Positions 17,116 to 28,849 are shown, numbered from the stretch's first letter. The stretch is 64,000 nt of DNA from Pseudarthrobacter siccitolerans (GCF_030823375.1 NZ_JAUSXB010000001.1:744001-808000); one strand, 5' to 3'. Notes: generated by a model from the sequence alone, not told the origin. Numbers and translations are program-made.

Positions 17116-17349
17116 TTAGTGGCCCTGCCCGTGATCGTGCTTGTTCGGGTGCTGGCGGTGCGGATCCGCGTGCTCCTCAGTGGCAGAGTGGCGGTTGCCC
17201 AGGTTGTTGTAGGACAAGGTGATGAACATCAGCACCAGGAAAATGCCGAAAATGCTGACGCCGAAGACCCACGGCTCGGCCCACAGCGGCGCGAGCTGTT
17301 CATGTTCTCCGCCCTCGGCGACGGTTGTGGCAATCTGCTGGAACAGCAT
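17116..17349 (-). CDS. Small single-span membrane protein, His-rich tail
   Basis: The product is 77 residues. It has an N-terminal amphipathic stretch, one hydrophobic span ([19 protein letters not shown], about residues 27-45), then a polar tail rich in His ([18 protein letters not shown]) that could bind a metal. I recognise no named function. Similar short membrane proteins sit between proA and nadD in related genomes. The ATG at 17349 has GGGGAGAA directly upstream. Confidence 0.75.
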   Translation of the reverse strand: MLFQQIATTVAEGGEHEQLAPLWAEPWVFGVSIFGIFLVLMFITLSYNNLGNRHSATEEHADPHRQHPNKHDHGQGH

Positions 17350-17427
17350 GTTCTCCCCTAGTGCTCAAAGGATTGTGGCAGCGGAAAGCTCCGCCGTTTC
17401 TGACTTCTGGTCTATGTTACCGCGTTG

Positions 17428-18810
17428 CTACCCGCGGACCTGGCCCTCGCCCTGCACGATCCACTTGGTAGTGGTGAGCTCGGTCAGGCCCATGGGGCCG
17501 CGGGCGTGCAGCTTCTGGGTGGAGATGCCCACCTCCGCACCAAGGCCCAGTTCCCCGCCGTCGGTGAACCGGGTGGAAGCGTTGACGATCACCGCAGCGG
17601 AGTCCACTTCGGCGATGAACCGCTCGGCATTGGACAGGTTGTTGGTGAGGATCGCTTCGGTGTGACCCGTGGTCCAGGTGCGGATATGCTGCACGGCTTC
17701 GTCGAGGCTGTCCACCATGGCAACGGCAAGGTCGAGGTCCATGTACTCGGTGCCCCAGTCCTCGTCCGTGGCCGGTTCCGACTCGATTGACGCGGGAAGG
17801 GCAGCGCGAATTCGTTCGTCGGCGTGCAGCCGGACGCCGGCCTTGGTGAGGGCCGTGGCGACGGCGGCCAGCACCGTGGAGCCGGAGTGGACCAGCAGGG
17901 TTTCCACCGTGTTGCACACGCTGGGACGCTGGGTCTTGGCGTTCAGGAGGATCTCCACTGCCATGTCTTCGCTGGCGGACTCGTCAATGAAGATGTGCAC
18001 GTTCCCCTCGCCCGTCTCGATGACGGGGACGGCGGAGTTGGTGACCACTGCCTGGATGAGGTCGCGGCCGCCGCGGGGAATGAGCACGTCCACCCTGCCG
18101 CGGGCGCGCATGAGGACGTTGGCACCGGCGCGCCCGTACTGGTCCACGGTCTGCACGGCGTCGGCAGGCAGGCCGACCGATTCCAGTGCCTCGCGCAGTA
18201 CGCGGACCAGGACTTTATTGGTGGCCTCGGCGGCGCTGCCACCGCGCAGGATCACCGCGTTGCCACTCTTGAGGGCAAGTCCTGCGATATCCACCGTGAC
18301 GTTGGGCCGTGCCTCATAGATGGCGGCAACCACACCCATGGGGACGTTGACCTGGCGCAGGCGCAGCCCGTTGGGAAGAGTCTGCCCGCGGACCACGTTG
18401 CCCACGGGATCAGGGAGGTTTGCCAGGTTCTCCAGGGCAGCGACAAGCCCGGCAATCCGGGCCTCGGTCAGCGTGAGCCGGTCCAGCATTGCTGTGGAGG
18501 TGCCGTTGGCTTTGCCTGCCACGACATCATCGGCGTTGGCAGCGAGAATGGCGGCCGTGTTGGCCTGGAGTGCAGCCCCGACCGCACGAAGGGCGCGGTC
18601 CTTCCAGGCACGGTTTGCCATGGCCATCCGCCTCGCCGCATGGCGGGAACGGTCGGCGATGGCGTGGACCGCTGCTTCGACATCACCGCTGCCGGAAACC
18701 GGAGCCTCGGCCGGGACCTCTGCTGCGGATGAACCGGCCGGCTGCACTGTGGAAGCAGCAGCGGTATCTCCGGAATTTTCGGCAGTCTTGTGGATCAGGG
18801 CCTCAGTCAT
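17428..18810 (-). CDS. proA: Glutamate-5-semialdehyde dehydrogenase (gamma-glutamyl phosphate reductase)
   Basis: ProA reduces glutamyl-5-phosphate with NADPH, the second step of proline synthesis. The 460-residue protein has an aldehyde dehydrogenase fold with the catalytic Cys in QRPSVCNTVETLLVH, the family motif VPMGVVAAIYEARPNVTVD and LKSGNAVILRGGSAAEATN. It carries about 40 extra low-complexity residues at the N-terminus (TAAASTVQPAGSSAAEV) compared with the usual length of about 420. It lies 26 bases downstream of proB, so the pair should be co-transcribed. Confidence 0.97.
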   Translation of the reverse strand: MTEALIHKTAENSGDTAAASTVQPAGSSAAEVPAEAPVSGSGDVEAAVHAIADRSRHAARRMAMANRAWKDRALRAVGAALQANTAAILAANADDVVAGKANGTSTAMLDRLTLTEARIAGLVAALENLANLPDPVGNVVRGQTLPNGLRLRQVNVPMGVVAAIYEARPNVTVDIAGLALKSGNAVILRGGSAAEATNKVLVRVLREALESVGLPADAVQTVDQYGRAGANVLMRARGRVDVLIPRGGRDLIQAVVTNSAVPVIETGEGNVHIFIDESASEDMAVEILLNAKTQRPSVCNTVETLLVHSGSTVLAAVATALTKAGVRLHADERIRAALPASIESEPATDEDWGTEYMDLDLAVAMVDSLDEAVQHIRTWTTGHTEAILTNNLSNAERFIAEVDSAAVIVNASTRFTDGGELGLGAEVGISTQKLHARGPMGLTELTTTKWIVQGEGQVRG

Positions 18811-18836
18811 GTTCCAAGTTTAGGCGAGCCCGGGGC

Positions 18837-21627
<2,791 letters not shown>

Positions 21628-21629
21628 TT

Positions 21630-21666
21630 AAAAGAACAGTGGAGCGGACCAACTGGCCCGCTCCAC
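21630..21666 (-). terminator. Terminator or attenuator after rpmA
   Basis: GTGGAGCGG (21639-21647) pairs with CCGCTCCAC (21658-21666), and the stem can be extended inward. On the minus strand it is followed by TGTTCTTTTAA. It probably terminates much of the rplU-rpmA transcription before obgE. Confidence 0.7.
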
Positions 21667-21683
21667 CGCTTCAGAACTATTTG

Positions 21684-21947
21684 TTACTCTGCAGCTGCAG
21701 CAGCAACGATGTTGACGACGCGACGACCGCGGCGGGTACCGAATTCAACGGCTCCCGGGGTCAGTGCGAACAGGGTGTCGTCGCCGCCACGGCCAACGCC
21801 GGCGCCCGGGTGGAAGTGGGTGCCGCGCTGGCGGACGATGATCTCGCCTGCGGAAACTACCTGGCCGCCGAAGCGCTTGACGCCGAGGTACTGAGCGTTG
21901 GAATCACGACCGTTGCGAGTGGAGCTCGCGCCCTTTTTATGTGCCAT
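21684..21947 (-). CDS. rpmA: 50S ribosomal protein L27
   Basis: The 87-residue protein has the L27 hallmarks [20 protein letters not shown] and [20 protein letters not shown]. It already starts MAHKKG, so it lacks the cleavable N-terminal extension seen in Firmicutes. It is encoded 60 bases after rplU. Confidence 0.98.
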   Translation of the reverse strand: MAHKKGASSTRNGRDSNAQYLGVKRFGGQVVSAGEIIVRQRGTHFHPGAGVGRGGDDTLFALTPGAVEFGTRRGRRVVNIVAAAAAE

Positions 21948-22007
21948 CTGAAATGCCTGCCTCTAAATTCTGGGGAATCTGCTGAAAAACCTGAACAGTA
22001 ACGAAGG

Positions 22008-22328
22008 TTACTGGATACCGGTGATCTTGACCTTGGTCAGTTCCTGACGGTGACCCTGGCGCTTCTTGTAACCGGTCTTGTTCTTGAACTTCTGGATGAC
22101 AATCTTCGGACCACGGAGGTCGTTCAGGATCTCAGCCGTAACGGTTACCTTGGCCAGGTCAGCAGCGGCTGTGGTGACCTTGTCACCGTCAACCAGGAGC
22201 AGTGCGGGCAGCTGAATGGTGCTGCCAGCTCCACCGGCGACGCGGTTCAGGGTAACGAAGTCTCCGACGGAAACCTTCTCTTGCCGGCCGCCTGCGCGGA
22301 CAATCGCGTACACCACTTGGGAACTCAC
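22008..22328 (-). CDS. rplU: 50S ribosomal protein L21
   Basis: The 106-residue L21 has [18 protein letters not shown] and the C-terminal signature [18 protein letters not shown]. The GTG start at 22328 has GAGAAG upstream; a second GTG four codons later is also possible. It is first in the ribosomal/obgE/proBA/nadD run, behind a leader of about 110 bases. Confidence 0.97.
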   Translation of the reverse strand: MSSQVVYAIVRAGGRQEKVSVGDFVTLNRVAGGAGSTIQLPALLLVDGDKVTTAAADLAKVTVTAEILNDLRGPKIVIQKFKNKTGYKKRQGHRQELTKVKITGIQ

Positions 22329-22447
22329 TTCTCTCGACGTTTATAACTAAATTTGCGTGCGGAACCGACTATCAAAAGCCTGGTTTCTCGCTGTGCCTCA
22401 ACGCCGTGGGGTCATAACCCAAGTGTTGGCGTAAGCACCGAAGATCC

Positions 22448-22477
22448 AGAATACGCTAATTTTGTCTTCGGCCGCAA
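22448..22477 (-). promoter_or_regulatory. Candidate promoter of rplU
   Basis: On the minus strand, TTGCGG (22477-22472) and TATTCT (22453-22448) are 18 bases apart. Transcription would start near 22441, about 112 bases before the rplU start. Confidence 0.4.
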
Positions 22478-22579
22478 ATGAGGCTGGTTCCCGGCGGTTT
22501 GCTGTGATAGGTACCACAGCTCAGGTCCGGCGTCCGCACCCTGCCCCACCATAGTACCGGTCCGCCCGCCGGCAACTGC

Positions 22580-24130
22580 TCAGGAGTGCAGGCGCGGCGC
22601 GTCGAAGAAGTCCACTTCAAGGCGGCAGGACTGCTTGAACGCGGTGATCATGGCCTCCCGGTCCGCGGCCGAGGCCTTGCGCCCCGCCTCATCCACGATG
22701 GCAATTGCCTGCCGGGTGGCAGCGGCAAAGTCCTCGTCGGCGTACGTGCGCAGCCAGGCGGCGTACGGGTGCCCGGCAGGTTCGCCGGCGGCCAGGAACT
22801 GGGCGTGCAGCGTGGCGCCCACCTCTGCGTAAAGCCAGAAGCAGGGCAGGACGGCGGCCGCCAGGACCGCGTAGCTGCCCGACGCCGATGCTGCAGTGAG
22901 GTGGTCGACGTAGGCCTTTGTTACCGGGCCGAGCTGGGGCTGGATGGAACGGGTGCTCAGCCAGGAGCGGTGCAGTTCGGACTCGACTTCCAGGCACTGA
23001 CTGGCTGAGCCTGCCCAGAAGAGCTGTTCAGCCTCCGTTGGCGCCAAGGCACTGGCCCGCGCCAGCACGCGGGAATATCCGTTCAGGTAGATGGCGTCCT
23101 GCGCGAGGTAATACGCGAACTCCTTCTCCTCCAGGCTGCCGGAAGCCAGGCCGCGGATGAAGTCCAGGGCGTAGATGTCATCCAGGTCCTTGCGGGCGTC
23201 GGTCCAGAGCCGTGCGGCGAAGCTCCCTTCGGACGGAAGTGGCTGCAGGTGGTGGAAGTGGTGGACCGGGCCGTTGCCGCTGCCCACCTCCAACGTTCCG
23301 GACGCTTCCAGGGCGCCGGCCAACCACGGTTTGACTTCGCGGAGCGAGGCCTCCCAGTCCCCCAGCCGCGCCTGGGCAGCTGCCATCGCGGAGGACAGCG
23401 AACAGCCGGTGCCGTGGCTGTTGCGGGTAGCCACGCGCTCCCCCTGCAGCACTACCACTTCCCCGGACAGCAGGCCCGCGGTGTTGACCAGGGCGTCCGG
23501 GCATTCGTTGCCGTCCAGGTGTCCGCCTTTGACCAGCACGGTAGCCCCAGTGGCGGCGGAGAGGGCGCGGCCCTGCTCCAGGGCGCCGGCCCAGCTCCGC
23601 TGGACTTCGCCGCCAACCAGCATTGCGAGCTCAGCCAGGTTGGGGGTGATGAGGTGCGCCAGCGGCAGGAGTGCCTGCAGCGCGGCTTCGGCGGACTCCT
23701 GCAGCAGCCGGTCGCCGCTGGTGGCAACCATTACGGGGTCCAGGACCACGACGGCGGGACGAACCTTGCGGAGCCAGTCCCCCACCACCTCGATCACCTC
23801 CGCGCTGCCGAGCATTCCGATCTTGACGGCATCGATGCCGATGTCGTCGCTGACGGCGTCAAGCTGCGCGGCCAGGAACCCGGCAGGTGGTACGTGCACG
23901 GACCGGACGCCCTGGGTGTTCTGGGCAGTGAGGGCCGTGATGACGGCCATCCCGTAGCCGCCGAAGGCCGCGATGCTTTTGAGGTCGGCTTGGATGCCGG
24001 CGCCGCCGGAGGGATCGGAACCGGCAATGGAAAGCACCCGGGGTATCGGGCGGCCCGGCGCGGCGGGCAGAAAAAAGGTTGCCGGAGCCGGTGACGGTGT
24101 GGCAGTGGGCATTGCAAGAGTCGCAGACAA
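22580..24130 (-). CDS. thiD: Bifunctional HMP-phosphate kinase / thiaminase II (ThiD-TenA fusion)
   Basis: The 516-residue fusion serves thiamine synthesis. Residues about 20-290 form a ThiD-type kinase (RVLSIAGSDPSGGAGIQADLK; VLDPVMVATSG; HGTGCSLSSAMAA) that phosphorylates hydroxymethylpyrimidine phosphate. Residues about 305-516 form a TenA domain (LWTDARKDLDDIYALDF) with the catalytic Cys in LPCFWLYAEVG near residue 428, which hydrolyses aminopyrimidine salvage compounds. I chose the TTG at 24130 because GAAGGGA lies 6 bases upstream, at the end of the TPP aptamer. An ATG at 24112 has no such site. The frame remains open further upstream but only through the riboswitch. Confidence 0.93.
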   Translation of the reverse strand: MSATLAMPTATPSPAPATFFLPAAPGRPIPRVLSIAGSDPSGGAGIQADLKSIAAFGGYGMAVITALTAQNTQGVRSVHVPPAGFLAAQLDAVSDDIGIDAVKIGMLGSAEVIEVVGDWLRKVRPAVVVLDPVMVATSGDRLLQESAEAALQALLPLAHLITPNLAELAMLVGGEVQRSWAGALEQGRALSAATGATVLVKGGHLDGNECPDALVNTAGLLSGEVVVLQGERVATRNSHGTGCSLSSAMAAAQARLGDWEASLREVKPWLAGALEASGTLEVGSGNGPVHHFHHLQPLPSEGSFAARLWTDARKDLDDIYALDFIRGLASGSLEEKEFAYYLAQDAIYLNGYSRVLARASALAPTEAEQLFWAGSASQCLEVESELHRSWLSTRSIQPQLGPVTKAYVDHLTAASASGSYAVLAAAVLPCFWLYAEVGATLHAQFLAAGEPAGHPYAAWLRTYADEDFAAATRQAIAIVDEAGRKASAADREAMITAFKQSCRLEVDFFDAPRLHS

Positions 24131-24132
24131 GA

Positions 24133-24211
24133 GACATCCCTTCGCCGGTGCTAGCCGGACAGGTTCAACGGGTGTGGATCTCAGCCGGCTCTCTGCGCGG
24201 CACCCCGTGTC
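24133..24211 (-). promoter_or_regulatory. TPP (THI-box) riboswitch controlling thiD-tenA
   Basis: Read on the minus strand, the aptamer core motifs are CACGGGGTGCC, CTGAGAT, ACCCGTTGAACCTG and CCGGCTAGCACCGGCGAAGGG. A short P1 stem pairs GACA (24211-24208) with TGTC (24136-24133). The Shine-Dalgarno GAAGGGA (24143-24137) is inside the 3' end of the aptamer, and the TTG start is 6 bases beyond it. Ligand binding should therefore hide the ribosome-binding site directly. A -10-like TAGGCT (24225-24220) would start the RNA almost at the aptamer. Confidence 0.93.
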
Positions 24212-24318
24212 GGTTCCCCAGCCTAGCTTTTTTTGACGACGGCAGGCAGAAGGTGACACAGTGCGACCGGCCGGGCTTTGAATTCTGCTGGCAGCCGGGA
24301 CACCTTGAGCGCAGATAC

Positions 24319-24363
24319 AGGAATGCCCGGCCGGCCACGGTTGGTGGCCCGCCGGGCATTCCT
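24319..24363 (-). terminator. Long hairpin after rne
   Basis: AGGAATGCCCGGC (24319-24331) pairs with GCCGGGCATTCCT (24351-24363), with a second small stem inside the loop. There is no T-run on the minus strand, so termination is inferred from its position after the rne stop. Confidence 0.5.
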
Positions 24364-24389
24364 GGTGATAGTCAGCGTTACTTGACCCT

Positions 24390-27300
24390 TTAGAGCTCCG
24401 AGGCCGGAACTCCTACGCCCAGGATGATGGGCGCGTCGGCTGGCTTCGCAGCCGGCGTGCCGGCGCCTGTGTTTGCAGTGCCCGTGTTTCCCGTACTGGC
24501 AGGCTCGGGTGCCTTGGCCTGGTGGGAATGGCCCGTGCCGGCGGCAGCAACGTTCTCGTGCTGCTCGACGGCGGTTTCGTTGGCGGCACCCTGGGCACGG
24601 CTGGCACTGCGGTGGCGCCGGGGCCGCCGTTGCCGCGACTGCTCCAGCGTGTGGTCGCTGTAGTCCTTCTCGGGTGCTTCTACGCGCTGCTGGGCCGGCT
24701 GCGCTTCGGGTTCCGTCGTCGCCGGCTGGCCAAGGTGGGCGAAAGCCTCTGCAAGCCGGTCCAGGGTCAGGGCCGGCCGCGGCTGCTGCTCGTCCGCGTG
24801 CTCAACGAACGGCAACGCGACCTTCTCGCCGCCGAAGGTGAGCACGGCAGCCGGCCGGGTATCGGCGTCGGGCTTCTCCACGGCCTGTTGCCTGGCTGCG
24901 GCCACTTCATCGTCGTGCACGTGCGCTGCGTGCGCCGCTGCGGCGATGTTGGCCAGGGCAAGCCTGGTGGCTTCCGCTTTGGCGTGCCGCTCGGCGTCCG
25001 ACGGGTCGGGGTGAACGGTGTGTACCTGGACGGCAGCAGCGGGCGCTGCTTCAGGCTGCTGGCCGTTGCGGCCGCGCCGCCGTTTGCGGTCGGGGCGGGC
25101 AGCGGACTGGTTGTTGTCCGGACGCTGGCTGTCGGGGCGGCTGCCTTCGCTGCGGACTTCCGGCCTGCTGTCAGAGCGCTGGACGTGGTGCTCGGCGGCC
25201 ACGATGTTGGCCCGGCGGTGCTCCACGGGGTCGTCGTGGGTGACGATGCCGCGGCCCGCGCACGTTTCGCACTGCTCGCCAAACACTTCGAGCAGCCCGG
25301 TACCCATCCGCTTGCGCGTCATCTGCACCAGACCCAGCGAGGTCACTTCTGCCACCTGGTGCTTGGTGCGGTCACGGCCCAGGCATTCCACCATCCGGCG
25401 GAGTACCAGGTCGCGGTTGGATTCGAGCACCATGTCGATGAAGTCGATGACGATGATGCCGCCGATGTCGCGCAGCCGGAGCTGGCGGACCACTTCCTCC
25501 GCAGCCTCGAGGTTGTTCTTGGTCACCGTCTCTTCGAGGTTGCCGCCGCTGCCGGTGAACTTGCCCGTGTTGACGTCCACCACGGTCATGGCTTCGGTAC
25601 GGTCGATCACCAGCGAACCGCCGGAAGGAAGGAAGACCTTGCGTTCCAGCGCCTTGTGGATCTGCTCGTCGATGCGCCAGGCCGTGAAGATGTCCTGGTC
25701 CTTGGTCCACTTCTCGAGGCGGCCCACCAGGTCCGGAGCCACGTACGTGACATAGGCCTCGATGGTGTCCCAGGCTTCCTCGCCGGAGACGATCAGTTTG
25801 GAAAAGTCCTCGTTGAAGACGTCGCGGACCACCTTGATGGTGAGGTCCGGCTCGCCGTAGAGCAGCTCCGGGGCAAGGATCTTGGTGGACTTCGACTGGC
25901 TCTCGATGCCCTCCCACTGCGCGCGCAGCCGGTTGATGTCGTGCGTCAGCTCTTCCTCCGACGCGCCCTCTGCGGCGGTACGCACAATAACGCCGGCCTG
26001 CTCCGGAAGGCGGTCCTTCAGGATGCGCTTGAGGCGGTTGCGTTCGACGTCGGGCAGCTTGCGGGAGATGCCGGTCATGGAACCGCCGGGTACGTACACC
26101 AGGTAGCGGCCCGGCAGCGAGATCTGGCTGGTCAGGCGGGCGCCCTTGTGGCCCACCGGGTCCTTGGTCACCTGGACCAGGACGGTATCGCCTGACTTCA
26201 GCGCGTTTTCAATCCGGCGCTGCTTGCCCTCGAGGTTAACGGCTTCCCAGTTCACTTCACCGGCGTACAGGACGGCGTTACGGCCGCGCCCGATGTCCAC
26301 GAAGGCAGCTTCCATGGACGGCAGCACATTCTGGACCTTGCCCAGGTACACGTTGCCGATCAGGGAGTCCTGCTGCGTCTTGGACACAAAATGCTCGGCC
26401 AGCACACCGTCCTCGAGGACGGCGATCTGGATTCTATCGTCGCGCTGGCGGACGATCATCTGCCGGTCCACTGATTCGCGGCGGGCCAGGAACTCCGCTT
26501 CGGTGATGACGGTGCGGCGGCGGCCGGTGTCGCGTGATTCGCGCCGGCGCTGCTTCTTCGCCTCCAGGCGGGTGGAACCCTTGACGCTGGTGACCCGGTT
26601 GCTGACGGCGGGTTCACTCACCGTGCGGGGTGCACGGACGCGGGTGACCGTGTTGGGCGGGTCGTCTTCTCCCCCGCCCGTCAGCTCAAGGTCCTGGTCG
26701 CCCCGGCGGCGGCGACGACGACGACGGGACGTGACGCCGTCCTCCAGCTGCCCCGCGGTCTCCTCGTCGGCGTCGCCGGAGGCATCGGCGTCGGCCTCCT
26801 CGCTGCCTTCAAGATCAGCGTCCTCACCCTCGCCGGGGCGGTTCCGGTTACGGCGGCTGCGGCCCCGGCGCCTGCGGCGGCCGTTGGCGTCATCGGTGTC
26901 GCTGTCTTCGGTTTCATCCTCGCCTGCTTCCACGGCGGCGGCAGGTGCCGGGCGCACCACGGTGCTCAGGTCCGGGGCCTGGAACAGCACGGAGGTGGGG
27001 GAAGCGGGTTCCAGGAAGAGGGAGCCAAACGGGCTGGAGGTTGCGGCAGGAGCCTGCTCCTTCGATGCTGCTTCCACGGGAGCGCCGGCAGCCGGCTGCG
27101 CCTGGGGAGCCCGCTCTGCGGGCGCTTCCGCGGCTGGTGCTTCTACGGCTGAAGCTTGTTCTGCTGCGGCGTCTTCTACTACGGCATCTTCTGCAGGGGC
27201 CTCTACTGCAGGTGCCTCGCCGGCCTCGCCGTCAGACGGGACAGGGGCCGCAGCAAGCGGTTCTGCAACTGCGGGTTCGGATGCCGTGGCGGGGACCGCT

Positions 27301-27704
27301 TCGGCTGCCACCGGCGCGGAGGCTTTGCGGGTGGCCACCCGGCGGCGGCGGACCGGCTTCGCCTCGGGCTCGACCTCCGGGGCGGCTTCCTCGGCCGGAA
27401 GCGCGGGAGTTTCCGGTGCACCATCCGCGGCCTGAACATCGTCGGAGGCCTGCGCTGCTTCCGGTGCTGCTTCCCCTGCAAATGCCGGCAGCGGCTGAGC
27501 GACGTCCTCCTTCTTGCGGGAGCGCGTGCGTCGGGCGGGAGCCTTGGCCTCCGGTGCGCCTGCTTCCTCGGCATCGGGGACGGGGATCAGGGCGTCATCG
27601 GCCTTGGGTACGGCTTTACGCCGGGTCCTGGTGGCTTTCTTCGGCGCGGCTTCAGCCTCCGTGGCCGGTACTTCATTAACGGTTGAAACTTGGTCATTAT
27701 CCAT
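24390..27704 (-). CDS. rne: Ribonuclease E/G family endoribonuclease
   Basis: The 1104-residue protein has a disordered Ala/Glu/Pro-rich N-terminal arm of about 430 residues with Arg-rich patches ([23 protein letters not shown]). The catalytic core runs from an S1 domain (LIGNVYLGKVQNVLPSMEAAF, about residue 448) through the DNase-I-like site with metal-binding Asp in TVVDVNTGKFTG and GGIIVIDFIDM. The Zn-link Cys pair is CETC near residue 811. A basic and then Ala/Pro-rich C-terminal tail follows. This N-arm layout is the actinobacterial form. It should initiate mRNA decay and rRNA processing. I chose the ATG at 27704 (AGGAG upstream) over an earlier in-frame start at 27818. Confidence 0.95.
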   Translation of the reverse strand: MDNDQVSTVNEVPATEAEAAPKKATRTRRKAVPKADDALIPVPDAEEAGAPEAKAPARRTRSRKKEDVAQPLPAFAGEAAPEAAQASDDVQAADGAPETPALPAEEAAPEVEPEAKPVRRRRVATRKASAPVAAEAVPATASEPAVAEPLAAAPVPSDGEAGEAPAVEAPAEDAVVEDAAAEQASAVEAPAAEAPAERAPQAQPAAGAPVEAASKEQAPAATSSPFGSLFLEPASPTSVLFQAPDLSTVVRPAPAAAVEAGEDETEDSDTDDANGRRRRRGRSRRNRNRPGEGEDADLEGSEEADADASGDADEETAGQLEDGVTSRRRRRRRRGDQDLELTGGGEDDPPNTVTRVRAPRTVSEPAVSNRVTSVKGSTRLEAKKQRRRESRDTGRRRTVITEAEFLARRESVDRQMIVRQRDDRIQIAVLEDGVLAEHFVSKTQQDSLIGNVYLGKVQNVLPSMEAAFVDIGRGRNAVLYAGEVNWEAVNLEGKQRRIENALKSGDTVLVQVTKDPVGHKGARLTSQISLPGRYLVYVPGGSMTGISRKLPDVERNRLKRILKDRLPEQAGVIVRTAAEGASEEELTHDINRLRAQWEGIESQSKSTKILAPELLYGEPDLTIKVVRDVFNEDFSKLIVSGEEAWDTIEAYVTYVAPDLVGRLEKWTKDQDIFTAWRIDEQIHKALERKVFLPSGGSLVIDRTEAMTVVDVNTGKFTGSGGNLEETVTKNNLEAAEEVVRQLRLRDIGGIIVIDFIDMVLESNRDLVLRRMVECLGRDRTKHQVAEVTSLGLVQMTRKRMGTGLLEVFGEQCETCAGRGIVTHDDPVEHRRANIVAAEHHVQRSDSRPEVRSEGSRPDSQRPDNNQSAARPDRKRRRGRNGQQPEAAPAAAVQVHTVHPDPSDAERHAKAEATRLALANIAAAAHAAHVHDDEVAAARQQAVEKPDADTRPAAVLTFGGEKVALPFVEHADEQQPRPALTLDRLAEAFAHLGQPATTEPEAQPAQQRVEAPEKDYSDHTLEQSRQRRPRRHRSASRAQGAANETAVEQHENVAAAGTGHSHQAKAPEPASTGNTGTANTGAGTPAAKPADAPIILGVGVPASEL

Positions 27705-28158
27705 ATGTGGCAACACTCCTGCCCCTGACGTACCGCCACATCCGGCACCCATTGGGGCACATATTGTCAAAACCCGCAGGCGTTGACAGAAGTCAAATGG
27801 ATACCCCCAGGTTCGCACCGGCAGTGGGGTGCGGCAGCCCGTGGGGGCCGGCAGGATGTTCTAAAAACCCGTTGTTCTACGTGCCACAACCAGGTGCCGC
27901 CCAATGGAGTCGCGGGAGACTGCCTCGGTGGAACCGATGCCTGCCCTGCTCATCATTGGCGGTCTTGGGAACAAGCCACCGGACCGGAGTCCGAATGTGG
28001 TTCGGCTTCCAGCCACGTTCATTCTCTCATACCCGGGGTAAATCGCTGCGGAAGCCGGCCGGTGCCGTTGGCCCGGCCCCTCAATCGCTGGACGGTCCTT
28101 CCAGCGTCCGGCGTTACAATCAGGGCAAGGAGCACCGGATGAAAAGGACGCCATACCA
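27705..28158. other. 454-bp divergent intergenic region between rne and VKOR
   Basis: I see no gene here apart from a 23-codon ORF at 28139-28210 that overlaps the VKOR start. The length suggests a long rne leader on the minus strand, which fits the autoregulated 5' leaders known for RNase E genes, plus the VKOR promoter. I found no convincing -10/-35 pair or strong repeat. Confidence 0.4.
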
Positions 28159-28210
28159 ATGCCCAGCATCTCCCCCCTCAGCGGCACCCCTGCCCCGGAA
28201 CGGAGCCTGA
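28139..28210 (+). CDS. Possible 23-residue upstream ORF overlapping the VKOR start
   Basis: ATG at 28139 has AAGGAG 6 bases upstream, the best ribosome-binding site in this region. It reads 23 codons (MKRTPYQCPASPPSAAPLPRNGA) to TGA at 28210, out of frame with and overlapping the first 17 codons of the VKOR gene. It may be a leader peptide that couples or lowers VKOR translation, or the Shine-Dalgarno may serve the downstream ATG at 28159. Confidence 0.25.
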   Translation: MKRTPYQCPASPPSAAPLPRNGA

Positions 28211-28842
28211 ACCAGGACAGCGGTCCGGCCGCCAGGACAGCACGAGCCGTTCCACCCATGACGCGGAACCGGCCCTTCGGCTGGCTGCTGGTGATTACGG
28301 GAGTCATCGGCTGGCTCGCCTCCGGAACCCTGGTCCTTGAAAAACTCGAGGTCCTCAAGGATCCGAACCACACCACCGTGTGCGATGTGAACCCGTGGAT
28401 CTCCTGCGGGCAGGTGATGCAGACGTGGCAGAGCTCGCTGTTCGGCTTCCCCAACATGTTTATCGGCATCGTCGCTTTTGCCGTCATCATCACTGTGGGC
28501 ATGGCTCTGCTCGCCGGGGCAACGTTTGCCCGCTGGTACTGGCTGGGCCTGCAGGCCGGCGTCACGCTTGGATTCGCGTTCGTGGTGTGGCTCTGGTCCC
28601 AGGCCCTCTACGACATCCACATCCTTTGCCCGTTCTGCATGATCGTGTGGGCGGCCATGATTCCACTCTTCGTCTGGGTGACCATCCGGAACGTCACCGC
28701 CGGGGTGATCCCGGTGCCGGCGAACGCAGCGCGCGTCCTGGGCGACTCCGGCTGGATCATCACCGCGCTGCTCTATGTGGCCGTGATCGCCACCATCTTC
28801 TTCGCCTTCATCCAGGTCTTCGCGGGAACCTCGGGGTTCTAA
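28159..28842 (+). CDS. Vitamin K epoxide reductase (VKOR) family membrane protein
   Basis: The 227-residue protein has four or five membrane spans and the two redox pairs of bacterial VKOR: Cys75/Cys83 in the loop (CDVNPWISC) and the membrane CPFC (Cys157/Cys160). In Actinobacteria such proteins re-oxidise DsbA-like enzymes using menaquinone, taking the place of DsbB in disulfide formation outside the membrane. The first 33 residues are low-complexity, and an alternative ATG at 28258 directly before the membrane domain is possible. It is divergent from rne. Its terminator is split by the IS30 element that follows. Confidence 0.9.
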   Translation: MPSISPLSGTPAPERSLNQDSGPAARTARAVPPMTRNRPFGWLLVITGVIGWLASGTLVLEKLEVLKDPNHTTVCDVNPWISCGQVMQTWQSSLFGFPNMFIGIVAFAVIITVGMALLAGATFARWYWLGLQAGVTLGFAFVVWLWSQALYDIHILCPFCMIVWAAMIPLFVWVTIRNVTAGVIPVPANAARVLGDSGWIITALLYVAVIATIFFAFIQVFAGTSGF

Positions 28843-28849
28843 ACCACAG

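Noticed and set aside
24131-24259. N-terminal extension of ThiD-TenA to 559 residues
   Set aside because: The extra codons run through the TPP riboswitch, which must be untranslated.
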